Assembly: GCA_002394365.1 (NCBI GenBank)
Contig: DGTQ01000015.1
Coordinates: 1 to 24,031 of the forward strand
Direction: 5' to 3'
DNA length: 24,031 nucleotides
DNA from: Prevotellaceae bacterium UBA4332
GTDB taxonomy: Bacteria > Bacteroidota > Bacteroidia > Bacteroidales > Bacteroidaceae
The notes beneath the pieces were generated by a model that was given only the letters and a program-made list of their open reading frames with translations, searched no databases and was not told where the DNA came from. Of this stretch, positions 1 to 7,616 are shown piece by piece (within the stretch, counting starts at the first letter, position 1; each line of letters starts with the position of its first letter). The position numbers and the translations under genes are program-made.

Positions 1-121
1 TATATTATATAATAATATGATATTAAATTATACTACTTACACTTTGCTTATATATGCTATGATATTTTTACAATGTGTCACCTGATACTTGCCGTCTGTA
101 TGTCGCAACCACCTTAATGTC

Positions 122-145
122 TTATTGTCTTATTGTCTTATTGTC
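122..145. repeat. Three tandem copies of an 8-bp unit
   Basis: The unit TTATTGTC occurs three times in a row (122-129, 130-137, 138-145) in the AT-rich leader region before the fumarase gene. No gene is visible across 1-245, so this is intergenic. The copies may arise by slippage; no function is evident. Confidence 0.8.
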
Positions 146-165
146 TTCGTTTTGAAATATTAACT

Positions 166-205
166 TGTCTTTTCCTGATTTAGGTTGACAGTTTATTTAC
201 CTTTG
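166..205 (+). promoter_or_regulatory. Candidate upstream promoter with split motif
   Basis: TACCTTTG at 198-205 matches the Bacteroidota -7 box TAnnTTTG, but no TTTG lies at the normal -33 distance. In its place is TGTCTTTTCCT (166-176), six bases, then GGTTGAC (183-189). The same two blocks with the same spacing recur at 24007-24030. The block may be an operator or an alternative upstream promoter element. A transcript would start near 210 and would precede the short basic ORF at 246-293. Confidence 0.45.
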
Positions 206-245
206 CACACACAACTGAAACTTTTGAAACAAAAACAAAAAGCGT

Positions 246-293
246 ATGAAAAAGAAGAAAGCACGACAACCGCAGGTGGCACGAAAAAAATAA
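246..293 (+). CDS. Possible 15-residue basic peptide
   Basis: An ATG at 246 opens a frame reading MKKKKARQPQVARKK and stopping at TAA 291-293. Eight of the 15 residues are Lys or Arg. It lies about 40 bases after the TACCTTTG box at 198-205, behind an A-rich leader, which is where a Bacteroidota start codon could sit. I do not recognise the family. A frame this short can occur by chance. It could be a tiny structured-RNA-binding peptide, a leader peptide for fumarase, or nothing. Low confidence. Confidence 0.3.
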   Translation: MKKKKARQPQVARKK

Positions 294-303
294 AAGATTT
301 TAT

Positions 304-334
304 TTTGTTATGCGCTCGTTTTTTTGTACCTTTG
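304..334 (+). promoter_or_regulatory. Fumarase promoter (-33 TTTG, -7 TACCTTTG)
   Basis: TTTG at 304-307, a 19-bp spacer, then TACCTTTG at 327-334 is a full match to the Bacteroidota housekeeping promoter. Transcription should begin near 340-342, which leaves almost no leader before the ATG at 343. Confidence 0.8.
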
Positions 335-342
335 CACTCTAT

Positions 343-1962
343 ATGGCAAACGTTGAATTCAAATATGCGCCAATGTTTCAACTTGGCGAGGACAAGACTG
401 AATATCGTCTTATCTCAAAGGAAGGCATAAGCCTTAGCGAGTTTGAGGGCACACCAGTGCTGAAGGTGTCAAAGGAAGCCCTCGAGTTGCTCACCACACA
501 GGCGTTTCATGATGTGAACTTCATGTTGCGCAGAGAGCATAACGAGAAGGTCGCTTCGATACTTAACGACCCCGAAGCATCGGAGAACGACAAATTTGTT
601 GCCCTCACCATGCTGAGGAATGCCGAGGTGGCTTGCAAGGGACAGCTGCCATTCTGCCAGGATACGGGCACGGCTATCATACATGGCGAGAAAGGTCAGC
701 AGGTGTGGACTGGCTTTGAGGACGAGGAAGCTCTTGCCAAGGGCGTGTATAACACCTACACCGAGGACAACCTGCGCTATTCGCAGAACGCTCCGCTGGA
801 TATGTATAACGAGGTAAACACGCGCTGCAACCTGCCTGCACAGATTGACATAGAGGCTACCCAGGGCATGGAGTACCGCTTCCTGTGCGTGGTGAAGGGC
901 GGAGGCTCTGCCAACAAGACCTACCTCTACCAGGAGACAAAGGCAAGGATACAGAACCCTGGCACGCTCATACCCTTCCTCGTGGAGAAGATGAAGAGCC
1001 TCGGCACTGCTGCCTGCCCTCCTTATCACATAGCATTCGTCATTGGTGGCACCTCTGCCGAGAAGAATCTGCTGACGGTAAAGCTCGCCTCAACTAAATA
1101 CTACGACTCCCTGCCTACTACGGGAGACGAGACGGGCAGAGCCTTCCGAGACACAGGTCTGGAGAAGCTGCTCCTCGAGGAGGCTAAGAAGATAGGCTAC
1201 GGGGCGCAGTTTGGCGGCACTGCCTTTGCCCACGACGTGAGGGTGATACGTCTGCCTCGTCATGGGGCTTCCTGCCCTATAGGCTTGGGCGTGTCATGTT
1301 CTGCCGACCGCAACATAAAGGCTAAGATTACGAAGGACGGCATCTTCGTGGAGAAGATGGACGACAAACCCTACGAGCTCATCCCAGAGTCTCTGCGTCA
1401 GGCTGGCGAGGGCGAAGCTATACAGATAGACCTCGACCAGCCCATAAGCGAGGTGTGCAAGGAACTGTCAAAATATCCCGTCTCCACCCGCGTGAGCCTC
1501 AACGGTACTATAATAGTGGCGCGAGACATAGCCCACGCCAAGATTAAGGCGCGTCTGGACAATGGCGAGGGAATGCCTGACTACTTCAAGAACCACCCCA
1601 TACTCTATGCAGGACCTGCAAAGACACCGCAGGGCATGCCTTGCGGCTCCATGGGACCTACCACGGCAAACCGCATGGACCCCTACACTGACGAGTTTCA
1701 GGAGCATGGCGGCTCGCTCGTGATGATAGCCAAGGGCAACCGCACACAGGCGGTGACTGATGCATGCAAGAAGCATGGCGGCTTCTACCTCGGTTCGATA
1801 GGCGGACCTGCTGCCTACCTATCCTCAAGCAACATCAAGAGCATCGAGTGCGTGGAGTACCCCGAACTGGGCATGGAGGCTATATGGAAGATAAGGGTAG
1901 AGAATTTCCCTGCCTTCATACTTGTTGACGACAAAGGTAACGACTTTTTCACTTCGTTTTGA
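343..1962 (+). CDS. fumA: Class I fumarate hydratase, iron-sulfur type
   Basis: This enzyme interconverts fumarate and malate in the cytoplasm using an oxygen-sensitive [4Fe-4S] cluster. In Bacteroidales it serves mainly the reductive branch from oxaloacetate to succinate. The product is 539 residues from the ATG at 343. That start (MANVEFKYAP) fits the family and falls just after the promoter; an upstream in-frame ATG at 310 lies inside the promoter and is rejected. Cysteines at 105 (FCQDTGT), 225 (AACPPYH) and 319 (GVSCSAD) sit where the cluster ligands of E. coli FumA are (105, 224, 318). The C-terminal beta domain carries GMPCGSMGPTTANRMD. The gene appears monocistronic; the next gene starts 269 bp later after a repeat-filled gap. 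The symbol is the general class I name, and paralogue assignment is arbitrary. Confidence 0.95.
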   Translation: MANVEFKYAPMFQLGEDKTEYRLISKEGISLSEFEGTPVLKVSKEALELLTTQAFHDVNFMLRREHNEKVASILNDPEASENDKFVALTMLRNAEVACKGQLPFCQDTGTAIIHGEKGQQVWTGFEDEEALAKGVYNTYTEDNLRYSQNAPLDMYNEVNTRCNLPAQIDIEATQGMEYRFLCVVKGGGSANKTYLYQETKARIQNPGTLIPFLVEKMKSLGTAACPPYHIAFVIGGTSAEKNLLTVKLASTKYYDSLPTTGDETGRAFRDTGLEKLLLEEAKKIGYGAQFGGTAFAHDVRVIRLPRHGASCPIGLGVSCSADRNIKAKITKDGIFVEKMDDKPYELIPESLRQAGEGEAIQIDLDQPISEVCKELSKYPVSTRVSLNGTIIVARDIAHAKIKARLDNGEGMPDYFKNHPILYAGPAKTPQGMPCGSMGPTTANRMDPYTDEFQEHGGSLVMIAKGNRTQAVTDACKKHGGFYLGSIGGPAAYLSSSNIKSIECVEYPELGMEAIWKIRVENFPAFILVDDKGNDFFTSF

Positions 1963-1966
1963 ATAA

Positions 1967-2046
1967 ACGAAGTAAAAAGGGAAGTAGAAAAAGGAAGTAA
2001 AAAGGGAAGTAAAAAGGGAAGTAGAAAAAGGAAGTAAAAAGGGAGG
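1967..2046. repeat. Purine-rich tandem repeats
   Basis: Directly after the fumarase stop, GGAAGTAAAAAG and GGAAGTAGAAAAA units alternate with nearly all purines on the plus strand. The 269-bp gap 1963-2231 contains no gene; it holds these units, a GGAGTTA-type hairpin arm and the dispersed element at 2122-2141. No rho-independent terminator is visible. Confidence 0.8.
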
Positions 2047-2079
2047 AGTAAAGAGGAGTCTCGCTCGCTAAGCTCGCTT

Positions 2080-2192
2080 AAGGAGTTAGAGACATATGCT
2101 CCGACTATTGGTTGCCCATGATTGAGGCCTCAGGTATCGTCCCTTAACTCCCCTTAACTCCCCTCTAACTTCTTTTAACTCCTTAAAAAACT
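2080..2192. repeat. Dispersed repeat element, copy 1
   Basis: Outer GGAGTTA (plus strand, about 2080) and repeated TTAACTCC units (about 2144-2192) can pair across a core. The segment 2122-2141 is the reverse complement of 9158-9177 in 19 of 20 bases (core on the other strand GACGATACCTGAG). Both copies are flanked by GGAGTTAA-type arms, so this is one element present twice in opposite orientations. Confidence 0.7.
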
Positions 2193-2231
2193 CCCGAAAC
2201 TTGAAAATATAACAAATAAAGTATAAAACCA

Positions 2232-3599
2232 ATGGAAGAGAAAATCCCCTACAAGACCTATCTCGCCGAGAACGAGATTCCTACTAAGTGGTACAACGTG
2301 CGTGCCGATATGAAGACCAAACCAGCGCCACTGGTAAACCCAGGTACTGGCAAACCCCTCACAATAGAGGAGATGAACCCCATCTTCTGCGAGGAACTCA
2401 ACAAGATGGAGCTGGACAACGACACCAAGTGGTTCGACATACCTGCAGAGGTGCTGGAGTTCTACAAGATGTACCGTCCTTCTCCCCTCACACGTGCCTA
2501 CTTCCTCGAGAAGGCGCTCGACACGCCAGCCCACATATATTATAAGTTTGAGGGCAACAACACCTCTGGCTCCCACAAGCTCAATTCTGCCATAGCACAG
2601 GCTTACGCAGCAAAGAAGCAGGGACTGAAGGGTGTAACCACTGAGACGGGCGCTGGCCAGTGGGGCACGGCTCTCTCCATGGCTTGTGCCTTCCTGGGGC
2701 TTGACTGCCGAGTATACATGGTGAAGGTGTCATACGAGCAGAAGCCATTCCGCAGAGAGGTTATGCGCACCTATGGCGCAAGCGTCACCCCATCGCCAAG
2801 CGAGACAACAGAGGTGGGCAGGAAGATTCTTGCCGAGCACCCTGGCACAACGGGTTCTCTTGGCTGTGCCATCTCTGAGGCTGTAGAGGCAGCCGTAACG
2901 AGCGAGGGCTATCGCTACGTGCTTGGTTCTGTGCTCAACCAGGTGCTCATCCACCAGACCATCATTGGACTGGAGACACAGGCTGCGCTGAAGAAACTGG
3001 GAGTGAAGGCTGACATTATTATCGGTTGCGCTGGCGGTGGTTCAAACCTCGGCGGACTTGCCACCCCGTTCATAGGCGAGATGCTGCGTGGCGAGGCTGA
3101 CTACAAGATTATAGCCGTAGAGCCAGCATCATGCCCAAGTTTCACACGTGGCAAGTTTGCCTACGACTTCTGCGACACAGGCAAGATTTGTCCGCTCGCC
3201 AAGATGTACACCCTCGGCAGCCAGTTCATTCCAAGCGCCAACCACGCTGGCGGCTTGCGCTTCCACGGCATGAGCCCCGTGCTCTCTCAGCTGTACCACG
3301 ACGGACTCTTCGAGGCACGTGCCGTAGAGCAGACATCCGTCTTTGATGCTGCCACCCTCTTTGCACGCACAGAGGGCATACTGCCTGCACCAGAGTCAAG
3401 CCACGCTATACGTGCTACCATCGACGAGGCTCTGAAGTGCAAGGAGACTGGCGAAGCAAAGAACATCGTGCTCGGACTTACAGGCACAGGCTACTTCGAC
3501 CTCATGGCTTACGAGAAGTATAATTCACACGAGATGAGCGACTACATTCCAAGCGACGAGGAGTTGCAGGCAGCATTCGCTCAGCTTCCAAAGATATAA
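2232..3599 (+). CDS. trpB: Tryptophan synthase beta chain, TrpB2 type
   Basis: A pyridoxal-phosphate enzyme that condenses indole with serine to give tryptophan. The N-terminal extension before the fold (YKTYLAENEIPTKWYN, MKTKPAPLVNPGTG) is typical of TrpB2 rather than the TrpB1 partner of TrpA. PLP-binding Lys116 lies in GSHKLNSA, Glu138 in TTETGAGQWG is the catalytic glutamate, and GGGSN at 268-272 is the phosphate-binding loop. The length of 455 residues is normal for TrpB2. The gene stands alone, with no trpA or other trp gene near it. TrpB2 is often proposed to salvage free indole or to work without TrpA. No clear TAnnTTTG promoter is seen directly upstream, so the repeat-rich gap or a read-through transcript may drive it. 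The ATG at 2232 follows an A-rich leader. Confidence 0.93.
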   Translation: MEEKIPYKTYLAENEIPTKWYNVRADMKTKPAPLVNPGTGKPLTIEEMNPIFCEELNKMELDNDTKWFDIPAEVLEFYKMYRPSPLTRAYFLEKALDTPAHIYYKFEGNNTSGSHKLNSAIAQAYAAKKQGLKGVTTETGAGQWGTALSMACAFLGLDCRVYMVKVSYEQKPFRREVMRTYGASVTPSPSETTEVGRKILAEHPGTTGSLGCAISEAVEAAVTSEGYRYVLGSVLNQVLIHQTIIGLETQAALKKLGVKADIIIGCAGGGSNLGGLATPFIGEMLRGEADYKIIAVEPASCPSFTRGKFAYDFCDTGKICPLAKMYTLGSQFIPSANHAGGLRFHGMSPVLSQLYHDGLFEARAVEQTSVFDAATLFARTEGILPAPESSHAIRATIDEALKCKETGEAKNIVLGLTGTGYFDLMAYEKYNSHEMSDYIPSDEELQAAFAQLPKI

Positions 3600-3610
3600 A
3601 TGTTATGATA

Positions 3611-3790
3611 GTTGAGAGTTTAGAGTTTAAAGTTTAGAGTCAGTTTAGAGTTAAGAGTTAAGAGTTAAAGGTTAAGGGTTAAGAATTAAGGGTTAAGTGC
3701 CTGACTCTAAACTATCCACTGACTCTAAACACTCAGCACTCAACTCTAAACTATCCACTGACTCTAAACACTCAACTTTCAACTCTCAAC
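3611..3790. repeat. Long inverted repeat with 32-bp direct repeats
   Basis: The gap before the exchanger gene is built from repeats. GTTGAGAGTT (3611-3620) is matched by AACTCTCAAC (3781-3790), and GTTTAGAGTCAG (3632-3643) by CTGACTCTAAAC (3758-3769), so the transcript could fold into a long stem. Inside, a 32-bp sequence occurs twice without change (3704-3735 and 3743-3774, period 39). Between them are GTTAAGG-type tandem units. No coding sequence is supported across 3600-3799. Confidence 0.85.
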
Positions 3791-3799
3791 TGGACAAGC

Positions 3800-4789
3800 A
3801 TGTCTCTACTAACGAACACAGCACTTTTCCTCGTGGGCTTGGTGGCAATCGTAAAGGGTGCCGACTGGCTCACCGACGGTGCAGCTTCCATAGCCAAGCG
3901 CTTCGGTATTCCCTCCGTAGTGGTGGGACTCACGATAGTGGCAATAGGCAGCAGTGCACCAGAGTTTGTGGTCAGCGTCCTCTCTGCCATTCAGGGTAAT
4001 GCCGACATTGCCCTCGGAAACATCGTGGGCAGCAACATCTTCAACATCCTCGGCATCATGGGCATAACGGCTATGGTGCGCCCCATCGCGGTGCAGAAAG
4101 CCAATGTGCGCTATGACGTGCCCTTTGCCGTGCTTTCGAGCATAGCCATAGCGGCACCAGCCCTGCTGCCAAACAGCTGCGGAGTCAGGGGCATAGAGCG
4201 AGATGAGGGCATACTCATGCTCTGCTTCTTTGCCATCTTCCTCTACTACACCATAGCACTTGCCATCAACCAGAAGGAGAAGGCAAAGGAAGAAGGACAG
4301 CAGCAACAGGGGGGAGAGCCCATCGTGCTGTGGAAAGCCGTGGTGGGGGTAGTAGTGGGGCTTGCCTTCCTGCTCCTTGGAGGCGACTGGCTCGTTGACG
4401 GTGCATCGGGACTGGCTCTCTCTATGGGCATAAGCCAGAGCATCGTGGCTCTCACCATTGTGAGCATAGGCACCTCGGCACCTGAACTTGCCGCCTCGGT
4501 GATAGCAGCCAAGAAAGGCGACACAGGCATGGCACTGGGCAACGTGGTGGGAAGCGTGGTGTTCAACGTCTTCTACGTGCTCGGCGTGGCTGCCGCCATC
4601 AGTCCGCTCGGCATGGGAGGCATAACGTCTGTTGACATCATAGTGCTGCTCGTATCCTCCATCCTCTTGTGGGTGTTCTGCGCCTTTGGCAAGAAGAACT
4701 ACACGCTCACACGTTCAGAAGGCTTCGTATTCACCATCCTCGTAGTGGCATACTACGTATATCTCGTCATGAACGAGGGAATGAAATAA
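3800..4789 (+). CDS. Calcium/sodium antiporter, CaCA family
   Basis: An inner-membrane cation exchanger that exports Ca2+ in exchange for Na+. The 329 residues form two homologous halves. The first alpha repeat has GSSAPE at 50-55 and GNIVGSNIFN at 73-82; the second has GTSAPEL at 224-230 and GNVVGSVVFN at 247-256. The acidic residues E55 and E229 are the expected ion ligands. The Asn of the first GSN (N79) is Val in the second half (V253). A short hydrophilic loop rich in Lys, Glu and Gln (158-174) separates the halves, and hydrophobic helices fill the rest. The stop codon abuts the ATG of the glucanotransferase with no gap, so the two are probably co-transcribed although their roles seem unrelated. 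It resembles YrbG of E. coli; the exact ion specificity cannot be read from sequence. Confidence 0.92.
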   Translation: MSLLTNTALFLVGLVAIVKGADWLTDGAASIAKRFGIPSVVVGLTIVAIGSSAPEFVVSVLSAIQGNADIALGNIVGSNIFNILGIMGITAMVRPIAVQKANVRYDVPFAVLSSIAIAAPALLPNSCGVRGIERDEGILMLCFFAIFLYYTIALAINQKEKAKEEGQQQQGGEPIVLWKAVVGVVVGLAFLLLGGDWLVDGASGLALSMGISQSIVALTIVSIGTSAPELAASVIAAKKGDTGMALGNVVGSVVFNVFYVLGVAAAISPLGMGGITSVDIIVLLVSSILLWVFCAFGKKNYTLTRSEGFVFTILVVAYYVYLVMNEGMK

Positions 4790-7531
4790 ATGCACATCTA
4801 TTTCTACATAGCATACAACACCCAGTTTGGCAACGACCTATACATCAACATGCGCCATGCCGACGGCTCTCTCTCCACCCACCGCATGACACAATGCGGA
4901 GGAGGACAGTGGCAATACCACCACATCCTTGAGCCACAGGGGCAGGAGTACCTTGACTATTACTACTCTGAGCAGCAGGGCGACAAGGTGGTGGTGAACC
5001 GAGAGTGGACCACCCAGGCTCACCGCATAGCCATAGGTCAGCAGGGCGTTACGCAATACACTGCCTACGACACGTGGATAGACATTCCGCATGACTCCTA
5101 TCTCTACAGCTCCGCCTTCACCCAGTGCATCAACCGCAGGGAGAAGAAGCAGGCCTACCGACGCCCCTGCCCCTCAGTACTGAGACTCAAGGTGAGGGCT
5201 CCGCAGCTGAGGTCTGGCGAGAGGCTCATCCTGTGTGGTGGGCACCCCGTTCTGGGCGAGTGGCACGTGGACAGAGGCATCCCCTGCATAGAGCAGGCAC
5301 CCAACGAGTGGACCTGCGACATAGACGCAGAATATACAGCCAACGAGAATCTCGACTTCAAGTTTGTTGCCGTCAAGGATGGCGACATCCTCAATGAGCC
5401 CCTGTGGGAGACCGAGGACAACCGCTACATACGCATGCCCCAGTTGCGCAGAGGCGAGATAGAGGAGCACGAACTCTCTCAGGCTTTCTTCAAGATATAT
5501 AATGTAAAGAAGGCTGGCACGCTCATACCCGTTTTCTCCCTCAGGACGGAGGGCAGTTTTGGCGTGGGCGATTTCGGCGACCTCAAGCGCATGGTCGATT
5601 GGGTGGAATACACCAACCAGCGCATACTGCAGGTGCTGCCCATCAACGACACCACGACAAGCCACACGTGGAGCGACTCCTACCCCTACTCCTGCATCTC
5701 CATCTTTGCCCTCCATCCGCAATATGCCGACCTTAGGCAGTTGCCACCGCTGAAGGACAAGAAGAAAGCCGCGCAGTTTGAATCACTGCGCAGACAGCTC
5801 AACCAGCTCCAGAGCATAGACTACGGGCGCATGATACAGGCGAAGGAGGAGTATCTGCACCTGCTCTTTGAGCAGGAGGGCTCTGCCACCTTTGCCACGA
5901 GGGAGTACAAGGAGTGGTTCAGGGAGGAGCAGCGCTGGCTCGTGCCCTACGCACAATACTGCTACCTGCGAGACACCTACAAGACTGCCGACTTCACCAA
6001 GTGGCAGGACCACAACACATGGAACGAGGAGGGCAGAGGCATCCTTACCAACCCCCGCACCAAGGAATACAGGCAGGTCGCCTTCTACTACTACGTGCAA
6101 TACATCCTGGCACAGCAGATGAAGGAAGCCCACGAATATGCCCGCTCCAAGAATATCATCCTCAAGGGCGACATACCCATCGGCGTGCAGAGACATGGGT
6201 GCGACGTGTGGCAGGAACCACAATATTTCAACCTCAACGGTCAGGCAGGAGCACCCCCCGATGATTTCTCCGTCAACGGTCAGAACTGGGGCTTCCCCAC
6301 CTACAACTGGGACGAGATATTGAAGGACGATTGCCAGTGGTGGGTACGCAGGTTTCAGAACATGCAGAAATATTTCGATGCCTATCGCATTGACCACATA
6401 CTCGGCTTCTTCCGCATCTGGGAGATACCCATCCATGCCGTCCACGGTCTGCTGGGACAGTTTCAGCCCTCCCTCGGCTTGCGTCCAGAGGAGGTAGAAG
6501 GCTACGGACTGCAGTTTAAGAAAGAACTCTTCACCCGCCCCTACATCACACAGGAAGTGCTGCGGGAGGTATTTCGCGAGAAAGCCGAATACGTGAGAGA
6601 CAACTTCGTAGAGCCCTTCAAGGACGGCTACTACCTCATGAAACCCGAGTTTGACACCCAGCGCAAGGTGGAAGCGTGGTATAATATTGAATATGGAAAA
6701 TTGAAAATTGAAAAGGCTGGCGCTCCAGAGGAACTTCAATCTTCAATCTTCAATCTTCAATCTCTTAGAGATGGTCTCTACTCCCTAATAAGCAATGTCC
6801 TCTTTGTGCGCGACCACAAGGACGGCTCCCTCTACCACCCTCGCATCACGGCTCAGCACTCCCTCGTCTATAAGATGCTGCTCAACGACAACGAGCGCCA
6901 CATCTTCAACCGCCTCTACGACGACTATTTCTACCATCGCAATTCCCAGTACTGGCAACGAGAGGCAATGAAGAAACTCCCCCGTCTGGTGGAGGCTACC
7001 CGCATGCTCGTCTGTGCCGAAGACCTCGGCATGATACCCACGTGCGTGCCCACCGTCATGGAAGACCTGCGCATCCTCTCTCTCGAGGTGCAGTCCATGC
7101 CCAAGGAGTACGGACTGCAGTTTGGCATCCCCGAACGCTACCCCTATCGCAGCGTCTGCACCATAGACAGCCACGACATGCCTACCCTGCGCATGTGGTG
7201 GGACGAGGACAAGACAAGGGCACAGCGCTATTACTCCCAGATGCTGGGCAGACGCGACGAAGCCCCCCACCCTCTTCCAGCCTGGCTGGCTCGCGACATC
7301 ATGTTGCGCAATCTTCAGTCGGCCTCCATGCTCTGCATCCTCTCCCTGCAGGACTGGCTCGCCATCAGCGACGAACTCAAGCTCGCCGATGCCAGTGCCG
7401 AGCGCATCAACATACCAGCCAATCCTCACCACTATTGGCGCTATCGCATGCACATCAACATCGACGATATGCTCAGCAACCATCGTTTCTGCGACGACGT
7501 AGCCGAGATGATAAAGCAAAGCGGAAGATAA
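4790..7531 (+). CDS. malQ: 4-alpha-glucanotransferase, CBM20-GH77 amylomaltase
   Basis: A cytoplasmic disproportionating enzyme that transfers maltooligosaccharide units and releases glucose in glycogen and starch metabolism. The 913-residue length fits the long Bacteroidales/plant DPE2-like form. An N-terminal starch-binding-like domain (1-115) is followed by a CBM20 domain (about 131-226, with GHPVLGEW and WETEDNRYIRMP) and the GH77 barrel (about 240-905). The nucleophile is D535 in YRIDHILGF, the acid/base E744 in AEDLG, and the third carboxylate D796 in SHDMPTLR. Residues 631-660 are encoded by a repeat-like segment (6682-6770) in place of the usual linker before DGLYSLISNVLF; the frame stays open. 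It starts on the base after the exchanger stop. The reading frame is otherwise intact and the catalytic set complete, so I expect activity. Confidence 0.95.
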   Translation: MHIYFYIAYNTQFGNDLYINMRHADGSLSTHRMTQCGGGQWQYHHILEPQGQEYLDYYYSEQQGDKVVVNREWTTQAHRIAIGQQGVTQYTAYDTWIDIPHDSYLYSSAFTQCINRREKKQAYRRPCPSVLRLKVRAPQLRSGERLILCGGHPVLGEWHVDRGIPCIEQAPNEWTCDIDAEYTANENLDFKFVAVKDGDILNEPLWETEDNRYIRMPQLRRGEIEEHELSQAFFKIYNVKKAGTLIPVFSLRTEGSFGVGDFGDLKRMVDWVEYTNQRILQVLPINDTTTSHTWSDSYPYSCISIFALHPQYADLRQLPPLKDKKKAAQFESLRRQLNQLQSIDYGRMIQAKEEYLHLLFEQEGSATFATREYKEWFREEQRWLVPYAQYCYLRDTYKTADFTKWQDHNTWNEEGRGILTNPRTKEYRQVAFYYYVQYILAQQMKEAHEYARSKNIILKGDIPIGVQRHGCDVWQEPQYFNLNGQAGAPPDDFSVNGQNWGFPTYNWDEILKDDCQWWVRRFQNMQKYFDAYRIDHILGFFRIWEIPIHAVHGLLGQFQPSLGLRPEEVEGYGLQFKKELFTRPYITQEVLREVFREKAEYVRDNFVEPFKDGYYLMKPEFDTQRKVEAWYNIEYGKLKIEKAGAPEELQSSIFNLQSLRDGLYSLISNVLFVRDHKDGSLYHPRITAQHSLVYKMLLNDNERHIFNRLYDDYFYHRNSQYWQREAMKKLPRLVEATRMLVCAEDLGMIPTCVPTVMEDLRILSLEVQSMPKEYGLQFGIPERYPYRSVCTIDSHDMPTLRMWWDEDKTRAQRYYSQMLGRRDEAPHPLPAWLARDIMLRNLQSASMLCILSLQDWLAISDELKLADASAERINIPANPHHYWRYRMHINIDDMLSNHRFCDDVAEMIKQSGR
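6682..6770. repeat. Repeat-like insertion inside malQ
   Basis: Within the glucanotransferase gene, GAAAATTGAAAATTGAAAA (from 6696) is followed by four exact tandem copies of CTTCAAT (6734-6761), which are partly complementary to it. The composition is AT-rich in a GC-richer gene and resembles intergenic repeats. The segment encodes about YNIEYGKLKIEK to FNLQSL and keeps the frame open. Confidence 0.75.
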
Positions 7532-7571
7532 GTTTTTGGATATTTAGGCAAGTTTTTTGAAATAATTTTTG

Positions 7572-7579
7572 TAACTTTG
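7572..7579 (+). promoter_or_regulatory. leuA promoter -7 box
   Basis: TAACTTTG matches the Bacteroidota -7 box and would start a transcript near 7586, leaving a leader of about 30 bases. The -33 position has no clear TTTG; the nearest lies at 7556-7559, too close. No leucine-rich leader peptide is visible in that leader. Confidence 0.65.
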
Positions 7580-7616
7580 CACCTCAACATCCAAAAAAAG
7601 AACCAATTATATAATT

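Noticed and set aside
310..342. Upstream start for fumarase adding 11 residues
   Set aside because: The codons overlap the -33/-7 promoter region, so they would not be transcribed; family N-termini match MANVEFKYAP.
5783..6739. 318-codon open frame on the minus strand inside malQ
   Set aside because: It is antisense to a well-supported GH77 gene with a complete catalytic set, and its translation is low complexity with the repeat-derived NFQFSIFN start. It is a shadow frame.
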